NCBI RefSeq assembly: GCF_001440345.1
Contig: NZ_LJYX01000006.1
Coordinates: 62,001 to 126,000, forward strand
Length of the DNA: 64,000 nucleotides
Origin: Colwellia sp. TT2012
Lineage (GTDB): Bacteria; Pseudomonadota; Gammaproteobacteria; Enterobacterales; Alteromonadaceae
Direction of reading: 5' to 3'
The notes beneath the pieces are model-generated. The model had not been told where the DNA came from. It made no database searches and saw only the letters and a list, made by a program, of their open reading frames with translations. The position numbers were made by a program, and so were the translations under genes. Positions 44,758 through 53,946 of the stretch are shown here, piece after piece. Each line of letters begins with the position of its first letter. Within the stretch, counting starts at the first letter, position 1.

Positions 44758-45930
44758 ATGATGAAAACTAACATGAAATTTTTAACAAAAACACCAACTC
44801 GGTTACTCACTTGCTTGCTAGTTACTGCGGTTTTAACCGCGTGTGGTGGCTCTGAAACAATAATAGATGCTATTGATCCTGAGCCGACAACACCAGGCAC
44901 CACTATCGAAGATGAGTTTGGCTTGTGGCTAACTGATTTAGCCAATAATCATGTTTTGCCAAGTTATCAAAACTTGCAAGCTAGCTCAGCTTCGCTTAGC
45001 AGCCAAACTACTGAATTTTGTACAAAAGCAAGCAATAACAATGACGATCTAGTAGTACTACAGCAATCATGGCGTGCAGTAGTAGCAAGTTGGCAAACCA
45101 TTGCCTGGTTAAAAGTGGGGCCGATTGTGAATGATAATCGCATTTTTAGACTACATTACTGGCCAGATAGTAAAGACAATGTCGGTAATGGAATCGCTAA
45201 CTTACTTGCTAGTAATGAAGAAATTAACCAAGATTTTATCGCCAAACAAAGTGTCGGTAGCCAAGGTTTACCCGCACTAGAGCTGTTATTATTTCCCGAA
45301 GCTAATCAAGATAGCTTGCTTAACGCCAATGATAAAGACAAGCGTTGCCAAGTGTTAACGGCGATAAGCGCTAATGTTGCCACTATCAGTGAGGTAGTAA
45401 ATAGTGAATGGCAAATAGCTGGCGGTAATTATCACGCACAACTTACTCAAGGTACAGGTGATTTCAGCAGTAAAAAGGATGCCGTTGAAGAGTTAGTGAC
45501 TAACTGGCTTGAGCAAATTGAACGCGTTAAAGACGAAAAAATGTTAGTGCCTTTGTCGGTTGCCAGTCCAGGCATTCCAACCATTGCCGAGCATGTATTT
45601 AGTGATGAATCAGTTCGTAGTATTCAAAAAAATATTGCCACCTTCAAAGTTATCTATAGTGCCGGTGGCGGTCATGGTTTTGATAACATCTTAATTGGTC
45701 ATTTAAGCCAACAAAATATCGCTACTGAAATGTTAACAGCAATAGATAACGCCATCGATTCAGCTGATGTATTAACAGGCAGTTATGAAGACTTATTAAA
45801 AACCGATGAAGGTCGTGCGCAAATAACCGCGGCTATTGATGCCTTGCGAGCGATTAGAGATGTGCTGACCGTCGACTTTGTCCAAGCCACTGATATTAAT
45901 ATTGGTTTTAACTCAAATGACGGCGATTAG
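44758..45930 (+). CDS. Imelysin-family lipoprotein B
   Basis: 390 aa. Lipobox LVTAVLTACGGS. Imelysin-like helical domain with QQSWRAVVASWQTIAWLKVGPI, IFRLHYWPDSKDNVGNGIANLL and SQGLPALELLLFPE. Where imelysin A has GxHxxE this one has GLPALE, so the histidine is replaced; this is the usual state of the second imelysin of such clusters as I recall. The start codon may be ATG 44758 or the next ATG codon; AAAGGAAG precedes. The next gene starts 10 bases after its stop. Confidence 0.86.
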   Translation: MMKTNMKFLTKTPTRLLTCLLVTAVLTACGGSETIIDAIDPEPTTPGTTIEDEFGLWLTDLANNHVLPSYQNLQASSASLSSQTTEFCTKASNNNDDLVVLQQSWRAVVASWQTIAWLKVGPIVNDNRIFRLHYWPDSKDNVGNGIANLLASNEEINQDFIAKQSVGSQGLPALELLLFPEANQDSLLNANDKDKRCQVLTAISANVATISEVVNSEWQIAGGNYHAQLTQGTGDFSSKKDAVEELVTNWLEQIERVKDEKMLVPLSVASPGIPTIAEHVFSDESVRSIQKNIATFKVIYSAGGGHGFDNILIGHLSQQNIATEMLTAIDNAIDSADVLTGSYEDLLKTDEGRAQITAAIDALRAIRDVLTVDFVQATDINIGFNSNDGD

Positions 45931-45940
45931 AGGTAAAGAA

Positions 45941-48256
45941 ATGACAAACTTAGTAGTAGAAAAATCACCTGTAGCGCTAGCACTGACTTTAGCTTTCACC
46001 TTAGCATTAACTAGTCAACATAGTTTTGCTGCAGACGAACCAAGCCTAAATGGCGATGAAACTTCATCGGTTAAGTCATCAGCAAGTTCATCCACAAGCA
46101 AAAAAGTAGAAGTGATCAGTATTTTTGGTAGTCATAACCAACTGCAAACGGCAACCGGTTCGGCCGTGGTCATCGGTGCAGCTCAGTTAGAATTATTTGA
46201 ATTTGATGATATTCACCGAGTATTGCAAGGTGTGCCCGGTGTTTATATTCGCGAAGAAGACGGCTATGGTTTACGCCCTAATATTGGTCTTCGCGGCGCG
46301 ACTTCAGAGCGCAGTAGTAAAATTGCTTTGATGGAAGATGGTATTTTAATTGCGCCAGCACCTTATGCGGCACCGGCTGCTTATTATTTTCCTATGATGT
46401 CACGCATGATACAGGTCGAAATTTTTAAAGGGCCATCGGCCATTCAATATGGACCTAATACGGTTGGTGGTGCGATTAATATGGTCTCCCGCGGTATTAC
46501 TGAAAACTCAGTAGAGCAGGGTGGCGAAGGCATGTTTGACTTAGCATACGGTCAAGATAACTATCAAAAAGCCCATGGTTACTTTTCGAAAAATATCGCC
46601 AGTGACAATGCTTTAACCGGCAAAGGGCAAATTGGCGTACTAGTTGAGGGCATTCATTTGGGCTCTGATGGTTTTAAAACATTGACCGATGGCCAAGGCA
46701 ATTCACTCGATACTGGTTTTGAAAAAAACGAAGTAATAATGAAGCTTAACTATGTACCACTTTCATCGGGTAATGGCTCGGCTAGTAATCAGTTTTTTCA
46801 ATTGAAAATGGGTTACGGTGAAGAAACGTCCAATGAGACTTACCTAGGCTTAACCGATGAAGATTTTGCTGAAAATGGCAAAGTACGTTATCTGGCCAGT
46901 CAAAAAGATAAAATGGATTGGGAACACTACCAATTTCAGTTGTCACATTATATTGAGTTAAGCGATGAGTTTAGCTTATTCAGTCAGGCCTATCATAGAG
47001 AGTTTGATCGTGATTGGGACCGGTTCAATAGCTTTGTTAGTAACCGCAGTATGCAACGTATTTTAACCGAGCCAAGTCTTAACAAACACTTTATCCAAGT
47101 ATTACGTGGGGAAAGTGATACTTTTGGCAATGATGATGTCTTGGTTTTTACGCTAAATGATCGCCGTTATTACTCAAAAGGCATTGAAACTAAGTTAACT
47201 TGGGATACCAGCATTGCTGCTGCGGAAGTGATTGTCGATAGTGGTATTCGTCTGCATCAAGACAATGTTAGGCGTAAACATACGGCCCGCTATTATGATA
47301 TGACATCAGGAATTATGGCGCTTAACGGCAGGCCAAGTGAGGTTATTACCCATAACGATGATACGGCGACTGCAGTTGCTGCCTTTACCAATGTTAATGC
47401 TGTGATTGATAAGTTTCATATTACCCTTGGCTTGCGTGTTGAGCACATTGAAGGTGAGGCCATTGATTATTTGCAAAATACCAGCAAAGAAAATTCTAAT
47501 ACGGTTTTTTTACCTGGCGCGGGTTTGTTTTATCAGTTAACCGCAGAGCATGGTTTACTGGTTGGTGTTAATAAAGGTTATGTGCCGAATAGCCCAGGGC
47601 AAGAAAGTAATGTTGCACCTGAAGAAAGTTGGAATTATGAATTTGGCTGGCGTTACAGTACAGATGATATGCAAGGTGAAGTGATAGGTTTTTATAATGA
47701 TTATAGTAACCTAAAAGGTGCGTGTACTTTTTCAAGCGGTTGTACTGAAAAACTTGATCAAGAGTTCAATGGCGGTGAAGTTGATGTCTACGGTATTGAA
47801 GCATCGACCAGCATTCGTTGGCAATTAACAAATAGCTTAACTGTGCCGGTAAAAATTGCTTATACCTATAGTCAGTCGGAATTTCAAAATAGCTTTGATT
47901 CAACTTTTTCCCAATGGGGCAGTGTTAAGGTCGGCGATGAATTACCGTATTTACCTGAGCAACAATTATCAATAGAAATGGGCTTACAAGCTGAGCATTG
48001 GCAAGCCTCATTGTTATTTAAGTATGTCACTGAGATGAGTGAAGCGGCCGGTAGTAATACCGAACTTGAAGGTTTAATGACCGATGACTTAGTGCAAGTA
48101 GACTTCTCTGCTTGGTATCGAGTTAATGATCAGATAAAGCTATATGGGAAAGTTGATAATATTACTGATGAAGAAGTGATTGTTTCACGTCGTCCGTTTG
48201 GCGCCCGTCCAGGTAAACCTAGGCAGGTAATCGTCGGTGTTAAATATAGTTTTTAG
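45941..48256 (+). CDS. FecA-like TonB-dependent receptor
   Basis: 771 aa from the start MTNLVVEKSPVALALTLAFT (GAGGTAAAG site); an upstream in-frame ATG (45878) lies inside the imelysin B gene. Signal peptide ends QHSFAA. Ser-rich linker, TonB box-like VEVISIFG, plug with GVYIREEDGYGLRPNIGLRGATSERSSKIALMEDG and GPSAIQYGPNTVGGAINMV, barrel ending VIVGVKYSF. The plug is the FecA (ferric citrate) type, so an iron chelate is a likely ligand. Its place directly behind the imelysin/di-heme genes and the Fur box supports this. Confidence 0.9.
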   Translation: MTNLVVEKSPVALALTLAFTLALTSQHSFAADEPSLNGDETSSVKSSASSSTSKKVEVISIFGSHNQLQTATGSAVVIGAAQLELFEFDDIHRVLQGVPGVYIREEDGYGLRPNIGLRGATSERSSKIALMEDGILIAPAPYAAPAAYYFPMMSRMIQVEIFKGPSAIQYGPNTVGGAINMVSRGITENSVEQGGEGMFDLAYGQDNYQKAHGYFSKNIASDNALTGKGQIGVLVEGIHLGSDGFKTLTDGQGNSLDTGFEKNEVIMKLNYVPLSSGNGSASNQFFQLKMGYGEETSNETYLGLTDEDFAENGKVRYLASQKDKMDWEHYQFQLSHYIELSDEFSLFSQAYHREFDRDWDRFNSFVSNRSMQRILTEPSLNKHFIQVLRGESDTFGNDDVLVFTLNDRRYYSKGIETKLTWDTSIAAAEVIVDSGIRLHQDNVRRKHTARYYDMTSGIMALNGRPSEVITHNDDTATAVAAFTNVNAVIDKFHITLGLRVEHIEGEAIDYLQNTSKENSNTVFLPGAGLFYQLTAEHGLLVGVNKGYVPNSPGQESNVAPEESWNYEFGWRYSTDDMQGEVIGFYNDYSNLKGACTFSSGCTEKLDQEFNGGEVDVYGIEASTSIRWQLTNSLTVPVKIAYTYSQSEFQNSFDSTFSQWGSVKVGDELPYLPEQQLSIEMGLQAEHWQASLLFKYVTEMSEAAGSNTELEGLMTDDLVQVDFSAWYRVNDQIKLYGKVDNITDEEVIVSRRPFGARPGKPRQVIVGVKYSF

Positions 48257-48419
48257 GGTGTTCGTTTAAATGCTTCTTGCGTTTTTTATCAGAAGTGAGG
48301 ACGAGGGGATATCTAGTGAAGCTATGATATTTTCCACGCGCCTCGCTCAAAACGTATTTTATTAAAACAAGAGCTTAATTCAAACAAGCGCTTAATTTGC
48401 AGTAACAGAAGATAAGCAT

Positions 48420-49556
48420 ATGATCAGTCGTCGAAAATTTTTATTAGGCCTAGGTGCTGTTGGGGCTGTTAGCGCCATTGGTACTATGAGTGCGCTCAAT
48501 ACTTTACCCCTTACTTCATTATTTAATGGCTGCAAACACTGGCTAGTAAGTGGCTGTAGTGATAATAAAGGTAATTTTTTTGCTGCCGCTTTTGATTTAA
48601 GCGGGCAATTAATTAGTAAAGTTGCCCTACCTGCCCGTGGTCATGAGGTGATTGCCATCAAAAGCAAACCTGGCCATGCGTTGGTGTTTGCTCGTCGCCC
48701 AGGTGATTTTGTCTTGGAGATAGACTTTAATCGTGGTGAAGTGGTTAATCAAATAGCCGTTAGTGCCGGTCGACGTTTTTATGGTCATGGTGTGTTGATA
48801 GCAAACGATAGTATTTTATTAACGACGGAAAATGATTACCACAGTGGCAAGGGGCTAATTGTTTTACGTGATAGAAAAACCCAACAGATTATTGAACAAT
48901 ATGATTCGGGTGGTATTGGCCCGCATCAGTTAGCAATTATGCCACATTCCAATGAACAGCAGATTGTCATTGCCAATGGTGGTATTCAAACCCATCCAGA
49001 GCAAGCGCGTAAAAAATTAAACCTTAGTTCTATGGCACCCAACCTTGCTTATATGGCGTTAGGCTCAGGTCACATTGACGGCAAGTTTGAGTTGGACAAT
49101 AAGCAGCTCAGTATTCGTCATTTAGCGGTTAGTTCACAAGGTAAAGTGGTCGCAGGATTGCAATATCAAGGGGCTTCAACCGATGAAGTGTCCCTTGCCC
49201 TGTCACATCAGGGTGAAGAGCAGTTAACCTTACTCAAGGCCGATACTGATACTTGGCGTAGTATGAAGCAATATACTGCCAGTGTCTGTATCAATAGTGA
49301 CAGTAACACCGTGATGATTACTTGCCCTAAAGCAGACTTACTGACTTTTTGGCAACTAGACTCTAATGAGTTTATTGCTAGTCATAAACTCAAAGATGCC
49401 GCAGGGGCAACCTTAATCGCCGATAATTTTATTGCCTCAACCGGCAGAGGCCGTGTTATTTCACAAAGTGAGCCACTAAAACCTTATCAAGTTAGCGGGG
49501 ATTTTAATGATATACGTTGGGATAATCATATGGCGGCCATTCAAGCCTCAAGTTAG
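48420..49556 (+). CDS. DUF1513 protein with Tat signal
   Basis: 378 aa. Twin-arginine signal SRRKFLLGLG (Arg4-Arg5) and a hydrophobic stretch to about residue 30. The body resembles a seven-bladed beta-propeller: repeated blocks such as GHEVIAIKSKPGHALVFARRPGDF, GRRFYGHGVLIANDSILLTTEND and GPHQLAIMPHSNEQQIVIANGGIQTHPEQARKKLNL are the DUF1513 hallmarks. Tat export implies a folded or cofactor-bound periplasmic protein. 163 bases downstream of the receptor. In Pseudomonas this family accompanies imelysins and di-heme proteins. Confidence 0.88.
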   Translation: MISRRKFLLGLGAVGAVSAIGTMSALNTLPLTSLFNGCKHWLVSGCSDNKGNFFAAAFDLSGQLISKVALPARGHEVIAIKSKPGHALVFARRPGDFVLEIDFNRGEVVNQIAVSAGRRFYGHGVLIANDSILLTTENDYHSGKGLIVLRDRKTQQIIEQYDSGGIGPHQLAIMPHSNEQQIVIANGGIQTHPEQARKKLNLSSMAPNLAYMALGSGHIDGKFELDNKQLSIRHLAVSSQGKVVAGLQYQGASTDEVSLALSHQGEEQLTLLKADTDTWRSMKQYTASVCINSDSNTVMITCPKADLLTFWQLDSNEFIASHKLKDAAGATLIADNFIASTGRGRVISQSEPLKPYQVSGDFNDIRWDNHMAAIQASS

Positions 49557-49599
49557 GGCCTAAAGCTAAACCTAAGGTAAGGCTTAAAATAAAGCGTCA

Positions 49600-49623
49600 C
49601 TAAGTGAATAAGTATTCACTTAG
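49600..49623. promoter_or_regulatory. ARG box upstream of argR
   Basis: A perfect palindrome with 11-base arms (CTAAGTGAATA / TATTCACTTAG) and a 2-base centre, including TGAATAAGTATTCA, the core of the ArgR consensus. It lies 55-78 bases before the argR start, so ArgR probably represses its own gene. Confidence 0.8.
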
Positions 49624-49677
49624 TGAGTAGCTATAGTGTAGAATCGACAAATACAATTAATTATATGAAGAAGCTAA

Positions 49678-50154
49678 ATGACTAGCAGCCGAAAAGAGAG
49701 AGAATCCTTATTAGTTCAAGCATTTAAACGTTTATTAAAAGAGCAATGTTATGGCTCTCAAAGTCAGTTAGCTCAAGCTCTTGCCCTACAGGGTTTTGAT
49801 GATATGTCACAAGCGAAAATCTCGCGCTTATTATCTAAGCTTGGCGCAGTAAAAACGCGTAATACCAATAACGAAATGATTTATATTCTGCCCGATGAGC
49901 TAGCAGTACCTAAGTCTAAGCAATCCATTGAATCAGTGGTGTTGAGTGTTAAGCATAATAATATGCAAATCATTTTAAAGACCGGCATTGGCGCAGCGCC
50001 ATTAATTTCTCGTATGCTCGATAGTATGGGGGAGTCTGCCGGGATATTAGGCACACTTGCCGGCGATGACACTATTTTCATTGCTCCGGTTGATATTGCT
50101 AATATTGAACAAATAACCATTTCAATTCGTAATCTTTTAGCGGTAAAGGATTAG
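49678..50154 (+). CDS. argR: Arginine repressor
   Basis: 158 aa. Hexameric transcription factor using arginine as co-repressor. Winged-helix N-terminus with SQSQLAQALALQGFDDMSQAKISRLLSKLGAVK and the C-terminal hexamerisation/arginine-binding domain with GAAPLISRMLDSM, ESAGILGTLAGDDTIFIAP (GDDT Asp pair binds arginine). It starts 55 bases downstream of its own ARG box. Not beside mdh as in Shewanella, which is a rearrangement or a lineage trait. Targets in this window may include the astC region. Confidence 0.95.
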   Translation: MTSSRKERESLLVQAFKRLLKEQCYGSQSQLAQALALQGFDDMSQAKISRLLSKLGAVKTRNTNNEMIYILPDELAVPKSKQSIESVVLSVKHNNMQIILKTGIGAAPLISRMLDSMGESAGILGTLAGDDTIFIAPVDIANIEQITISIRNLLAVKD

Positions 50155-50791
50155 CCGTTACCTAATAGCTCTTACCTATTCAAGCCAAGTTATCCTCGCC
50201 CGCTATTACTAGTTTCGACGAGGTTCTCATGGCTTTGCTAGCTGAAAAGCCGTGCTAACACTATAAAAAGATGAGCAGGTTAACGATAGTGCTAATAAAG
50301 TTTTCTTAAAAGTCATAAGTTTGGACCCTGTAGAATGAGATAAAGTACTGAGCCTACCTTAAAGGTCAGATCAGGACTGTTATCAATGGTAAAAACTGGT
50401 AGCTAACTTGTAGCTCAAACTATTATGCCACGGTTATATTTGCTCGTTAATGATAAATCCACTTGTCCCATAACTCGTAACTGATTATCATACCCGTAAC
50501 CATTCAAGAGGCATGTTTCAGAGTGCTTGAGCCATTTCAATTCAAGGCGCTGTGATGAAATAATGGTTGTTCCATTATGAGTTACAGCAACGATGAAGTG
50601 ATGTTGCTCAAACGCTTCTTCGATGGGTTTAAAATGACTTTATACCGCGTTAAATAATAAAACCATAGAATGACTATGCTTCAATTATTTCCCTTGCCTA
50701 AAGCCCTTTTAATTCCCACTGAAATTGAGCACTTTGAATGGTTACGGGTATTTGCCCGCTAATACCCCTTAGTAAGCTCAATAGGTCTTTT
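50155..50791. other. 637-base gap between argR and the hydrolase gene, with a TIR element
   Basis: 50155-50490 shows no convincing gene. 50491-50750 is TIR element R2 copy 2. The first candidate start codon of the next gene (50738) lies inside the right TIR and is rejected. Promoter of the following gene is likely within or just after the element. Confidence 0.6.
50491..50750. repeat. Dispersed TIR element, family R2 copy 2
   Basis: 260 bp bounded by perfect 17-base TIRs: TACCCGTAACCATTCAA (50491-50507) and TTGAATGGTTACGGGTA (50734-50750). The left 130 bases match the copy at 4601-4805; the right 110 bases are extra. The right TIR lies directly before the leader of the next gene. Confidence 0.85.
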
Positions 50792-51445
50792 ATGAATACT
50801 GTTACCTTAGTTTCAATGGATAAATCATTACAACAGATAACACCATCAAAAGTGCTTTGTATAGGTCGTAATTATGTCGATCATATTAAAGAGCTTGCTA
50901 ATGAAATGCCGGATGAAATGCTGGTGTTTTTCAAGCCCAATTCAGCCATTAGTGCCACGCTTCATGCTATGCATAATGAAGACGCCTTGCACTATGAAGC
51001 TGAACTCAGTTTTTTGTATCAAGGCGGCCAGTTTACTGCGGTGGCCCTAGGTCTCGATTTAACTAAACGTGTAGTACAAGACAAGTTGAAAAATAAAGGC
51101 CTTCCTTGGGAGCGCGCCAAGGCTTTTGATGGCTCGGCGGTATTTAGTGACTTTGTTGCTATACCTGCCGCAGGGGTTAGCCAGTTAAGTCTGTCTTTAA
51201 CCATTAATGATGAATTAAAACAACATGGTGGCGTAGATTTAATGCTGGTTAAGCCGGATGAAATATTAACAGAATTGCAGCACTTTATTAGCCTAGAAGA
51301 TGGCGATATTGTTATGACAGGCACACCTAAAGGTGTCGGTGTTATTGGTAAAAGCGATAATTTTATTGGCCAAGTTTACTTGCGCCAAGAAGATAGTTTA
51401 GTTGCTGACAGTGTCTTACTTGAATGCCAGTGGCAAGCCCAATAA
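50792..51445 (+). CDS. Fumarylacetoacetate hydrolase family protein (YcgM-like)
   Basis: 217 aa from the start MNTVTLVSMDKSL; E. coli YcgM has 219. FAH-fold hydrolases/decarboxylases act on oxaloacetate or acylpyruvates. LCIGRNYVDHIKEL, MLVFFKPNSA, YEAELSF, WERAKAFDGSA and MTGTPKGVGVI are the family motifs; the metal-ligand Glu residues lie in HYEAELSF and Asp in DGSAVFSDF. Cytosolic. The natural start is at 50792; an ATG at 50738 would add 18 residues from the repeat element. Real substrate not decided by sequence. Confidence 0.85.
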   Translation: MNTVTLVSMDKSLQQITPSKVLCIGRNYVDHIKELANEMPDEMLVFFKPNSAISATLHAMHNEDALHYEAELSFLYQGGQFTAVALGLDLTKRVVQDKLKNKGLPWERAKAFDGSAVFSDFVAIPAAGVSQLSLSLTINDELKQHGGVDLMLVKPDEILTELQHFISLEDGDIVMTGTPKGVGVIGKSDNFIGQVYLRQEDSLVADSVLLECQWQAQ

Positions 51446-51539
51446 GTTCTTTTAATTTCACTGAATTTGTCGCGAAAGCTAAGTAAAGTTTTGCTACACT
51501 TAACGTAGGCTCTTTAAACTGCCATTGATAGGAAATGCT

Positions 51540-51938
51540 ATGGAATATGAATTTGTACACGACGCCATCACAGGCGAAGCCAGAGCGCTGTTTTCATTAG
51601 AGCATGAAGTTATAGGTCCATGGATGGAAGTTGAAGTTGGACATGACGTCGCCAAACTTACCGAGTTACTCACCGCGATAGACAATATTGAAACCGGTAA
51701 GTCGCAAGAAATACTTATCACAGGAAGTGAATACTCGGTTACCTTAAATAGCGAAGATATCTCGATTCAAACCAATGTAAGTATGAATGGTTCATTAAAT
51801 GGCAGTGGTGAGGGTTTACCTGAGATGTTAACAGATGAACATATTCACTTAGATCAAAATGAAATAGCGGCTTGTGGTTTAGATGATTTTAGAGCCTTGC
51901 TTCTTTCTTGGGGCCAGTTCACCAACGGCTTGTCTTAA
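51540..51938 (+). CDS. yacL: YacL family protein (UPF0231)
   Basis: 132 aa from the start MEYEFVHDAITGEARALFSL (TAGGAAATGCT leader). E. coli YacL is 120 aa and shares MxYEF..D.TG......S..HEV.G.W....V...L..L, and the C-terminal ACGLDDFRALLLSW. No catalytic motif; function unknown. An upstream in-frame ATG at 51525 gives a slightly longer version. 94 bases from the preceding hydrolase gene, same strand. Confidence 0.85.
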   Translation: MEYEFVHDAITGEARALFSLEHEVIGPWMEVEVGHDVAKLTELLTAIDNIETGKSQEILITGSEYSVTLNSEDISIQTNVSMNGSLNGSGEGLPEMLTDEHIHLDQNEIAACGLDDFRALLLSWGQFTNGLS

Positions 51939-52188
51939 CGCTAATGACCCTCAAAGCTAGCTAAGTTGCTGATCGCTTTAGTAGTTAAGCTGAACTCTGG
52001 CTGCGGTACTTGCTCAACCTCCCCTTTATTCCATTTTCTGCGTTAAAATGTCGATAAATAGCGGCACTTAGCGCAATATCTTTACTAATAGCATTAACTT
52101 ATAGTGTGAACATTTGTCTATGAGCAAGGTAATGACTTTTTAATGAACACTGTGTTGCTTAGCTTAAGTGTCACACTGTGTCGTTAAC

Positions 52189-52359
52189 TCAGTGAGTTAC
52201 ATAAATCATCATAACGAAGAAAGCAATAATGATAGTATTGAAGGCGATAATGTAGCTAAAGCCCTTGATACCTTGTTTTAGGGAAAAGTCATTAGCGTTA
52301 AGGTACCAAGTCCAAATGGCGCACATAATAATGGGCATTAAAAAGAAAAACTTTATCAT
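52189..52359 (-). CDS. Small membrane protein, 56 aa
   Basis: Open frame MIKFFFLMPIIMCAIWTWYL, then NANDFSLKQGIKGFSYIIAF and NTIIIAFFVMMIYVTH, stop. Two transmembrane helices with a short polar loop, an AGAGG ribosome-binding site eight bases before the ATG, and codon use like the neighbours. I do not recognise the family. It is about 200 bases downstream of ampG on the same strand, too far for firm co-transcription. Probably a real small inner-membrane protein. Confidence 0.6.
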   Translation of the reverse strand: MIKFFFLMPIIMCAIWTWYLNANDFSLKQGIKGFSYIIAFNTIIIAFFVMMIYVTH

Positions 52360-52560
52360 ATAAATAACCTCTGCTGGGTTTAATAAATACTTCTATAGTG
52401 GTCATATTCACTAATTTCATCGTTAAGTTTTTTGCAATAGATTAACTATTAACAGATAAACTTGCCTTGAATTAAGCATAACCACCTCACTATAAAGCGC
52501 TTAAAGATAAATCATTGTATTGCAATTAGCCAACCATTGCTAAAAACAAGTTAAGGTTAC

Positions 52561-53832
52561 TTAACTTGTACTCGAATTAATGGCTGTCTCATGCCACGGG
52601 GCAACTTTTAGTAGCATTAACATGCCAGGGATAGCTAACGCCGTGCAAAGAAAATAGAAATTTGTCCAACCAATCTGCTCGATAATAACCCCGGTAGTTG
52701 CGTTGGCAAAAGTCCGCGGTACTACTGCCAAAGCGGTAAATAAGGCAATTTGAGTCGCCGCAAAAGCTGGGTTTGTGGTTTTGGCAATAAAAGCGGTAAA
52801 AGCAGCAGTGCCTAAACCAACACCTAAATACTCAAAGCCCATGGCTACCGCTAAAGCATAGGTGTTATGTCCTATTTCAGCTAGGGCAGCAAAGCCTAAA
52901 ATACTGAATATCTGCACAAAGCCAAATAACCATAAAGCACGATTAATACTGAGCTTAATCATAACTAAGCCACCAACAACTATACCTATGGTCATGGCGA
53001 TTAATGAGGACGTTTTGGCAACAACACCGATTTCAGTCATGCTAAAGCCCATATCAATGAAAAAGGGGGTTTGTAATGCCGTCGCCATATTGTCTCCTAA
53101 CTTATAAAGCACTAGGAATAACAGCGTGTAAGCTGCGGACTTAAGCCCTTTGCTTGCAATAAAATCTTTAAAGGGTAAGACAATGGCTTCTTGTAGGGTT
53201 CTTGGCGCACCATGCTTGGACTCTAATTCCTTAATGAATAGTGTTAACAATACGCCTATTAACATGAACGCCGCGACTATGATAAAGACGGATTGCCAGC
53301 TCATCTGATCGGCCAAAATAAAGCCTAGTGAGCCAGGTACCAGTCCCGACAGTCGGTAGGCTTGTACATGAATGGAGTTGCCTAAGCCCAGTTCATTGTC
53401 GGGTAATAATTCTCGTCGATAGGCATCGAGCACTATATCTTGGCTAGCGCTAAAAAAGGCCACTGCTGCCGCTAAATAGGCAACAGACCATATATCCATT
53501 ATCGGGTTAACGAAGCCAAAGCCGGCAATAGAGCCTAGCAGTAGTATTTGTGTGGTTAACATCCAGCTTCGGCGTCTACCAAGTATGCCGAGAGAGTAGC
53601 GGTCCATGAGTGGCGACCAGAGGAACTTCCACACATAAGGGATGCCAATAAGTGAAAATAGACCGATTTCAGCTAGGCTAACACCTTCATCACGTAGCCA
53701 GCCAGGTACCAGCTGATACAAAACAAACAGCGGTAAACCTGAACTAAAACCGGTAAAAATACAAATAAGCATACGCTTATTTAAAATGGCTTCTTTAAAA
53801 GAGCTGGTCTTTGCTGGAGAGGTCGTTGGCAT
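52561..53832 (-). CDS. ampG: AmpG-type muropeptide permease (MFS)
   Basis: 423 aa from ATG 53832 (GTG at 53838 is also in frame). Twelve-helix major facilitator transporter that imports GlcNAc-anhydro-MurNAc peptides for peptidoglycan recycling. LICIFTGFSSGLPLFVLYQLVPGWLRDEG, IPYVWKFLWSPLMDRYSLGILGRRRSWM and SASQDIVLDAYRRELLP match AmpG proteins. yajG, a cyclophilin gene and rlmG lie upstream on the same strand; yajG and ampG are adjacent in E. coli too. Import of muropeptides here can influence chromosomal beta-lactamase expression where such genes exist. Confidence 0.9.
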   Translation of the reverse strand: MPTTSPAKTSSFKEAILNKRMLICIFTGFSSGLPLFVLYQLVPGWLRDEGVSLAEIGLFSLIGIPYVWKFLWSPLMDRYSLGILGRRRSWMLTTQILLLGSIAGFGFVNPIMDIWSVAYLAAAVAFFSASQDIVLDAYRRELLPDNELGLGNSIHVQAYRLSGLVPGSLGFILADQMSWQSVFIIVAAFMLIGVLLTLFIKELESKHGAPRTLQEAIVLPFKDFIASKGLKSAAYTLLFLVLYKLGDNMATALQTPFFIDMGFSMTEIGVVAKTSSLIAMTIGIVVGGLVMIKLSINRALWLFGFVQIFSILGFAALAEIGHNTYALAVAMGFEYLGVGLGTAAFTAFIAKTTNPAFAATQIALFTALAVVPRTFANATTGVIIEQIGWTNFYFLCTALAIPGMLMLLKVAPWHETAINSSTS

Positions 53833-53946
53833 TAACACGTAATTCAGGTGACAAAAGGTAATACTTTCAAGTCTATCAGAGGCTTGTCATTTGCAGAAGA
53901 GGCTGACGTTATTTGAGTGATTATTTAATGATTAGTTGTGCCTTAG

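Noticed and set aside
50738..50791. N-terminal extension of the YcgM-like hydrolase
   Set aside because: This ATG lies in the right TIR of a repeat element and the added residues do not fit the family; the start at 50792 gives the normal length.
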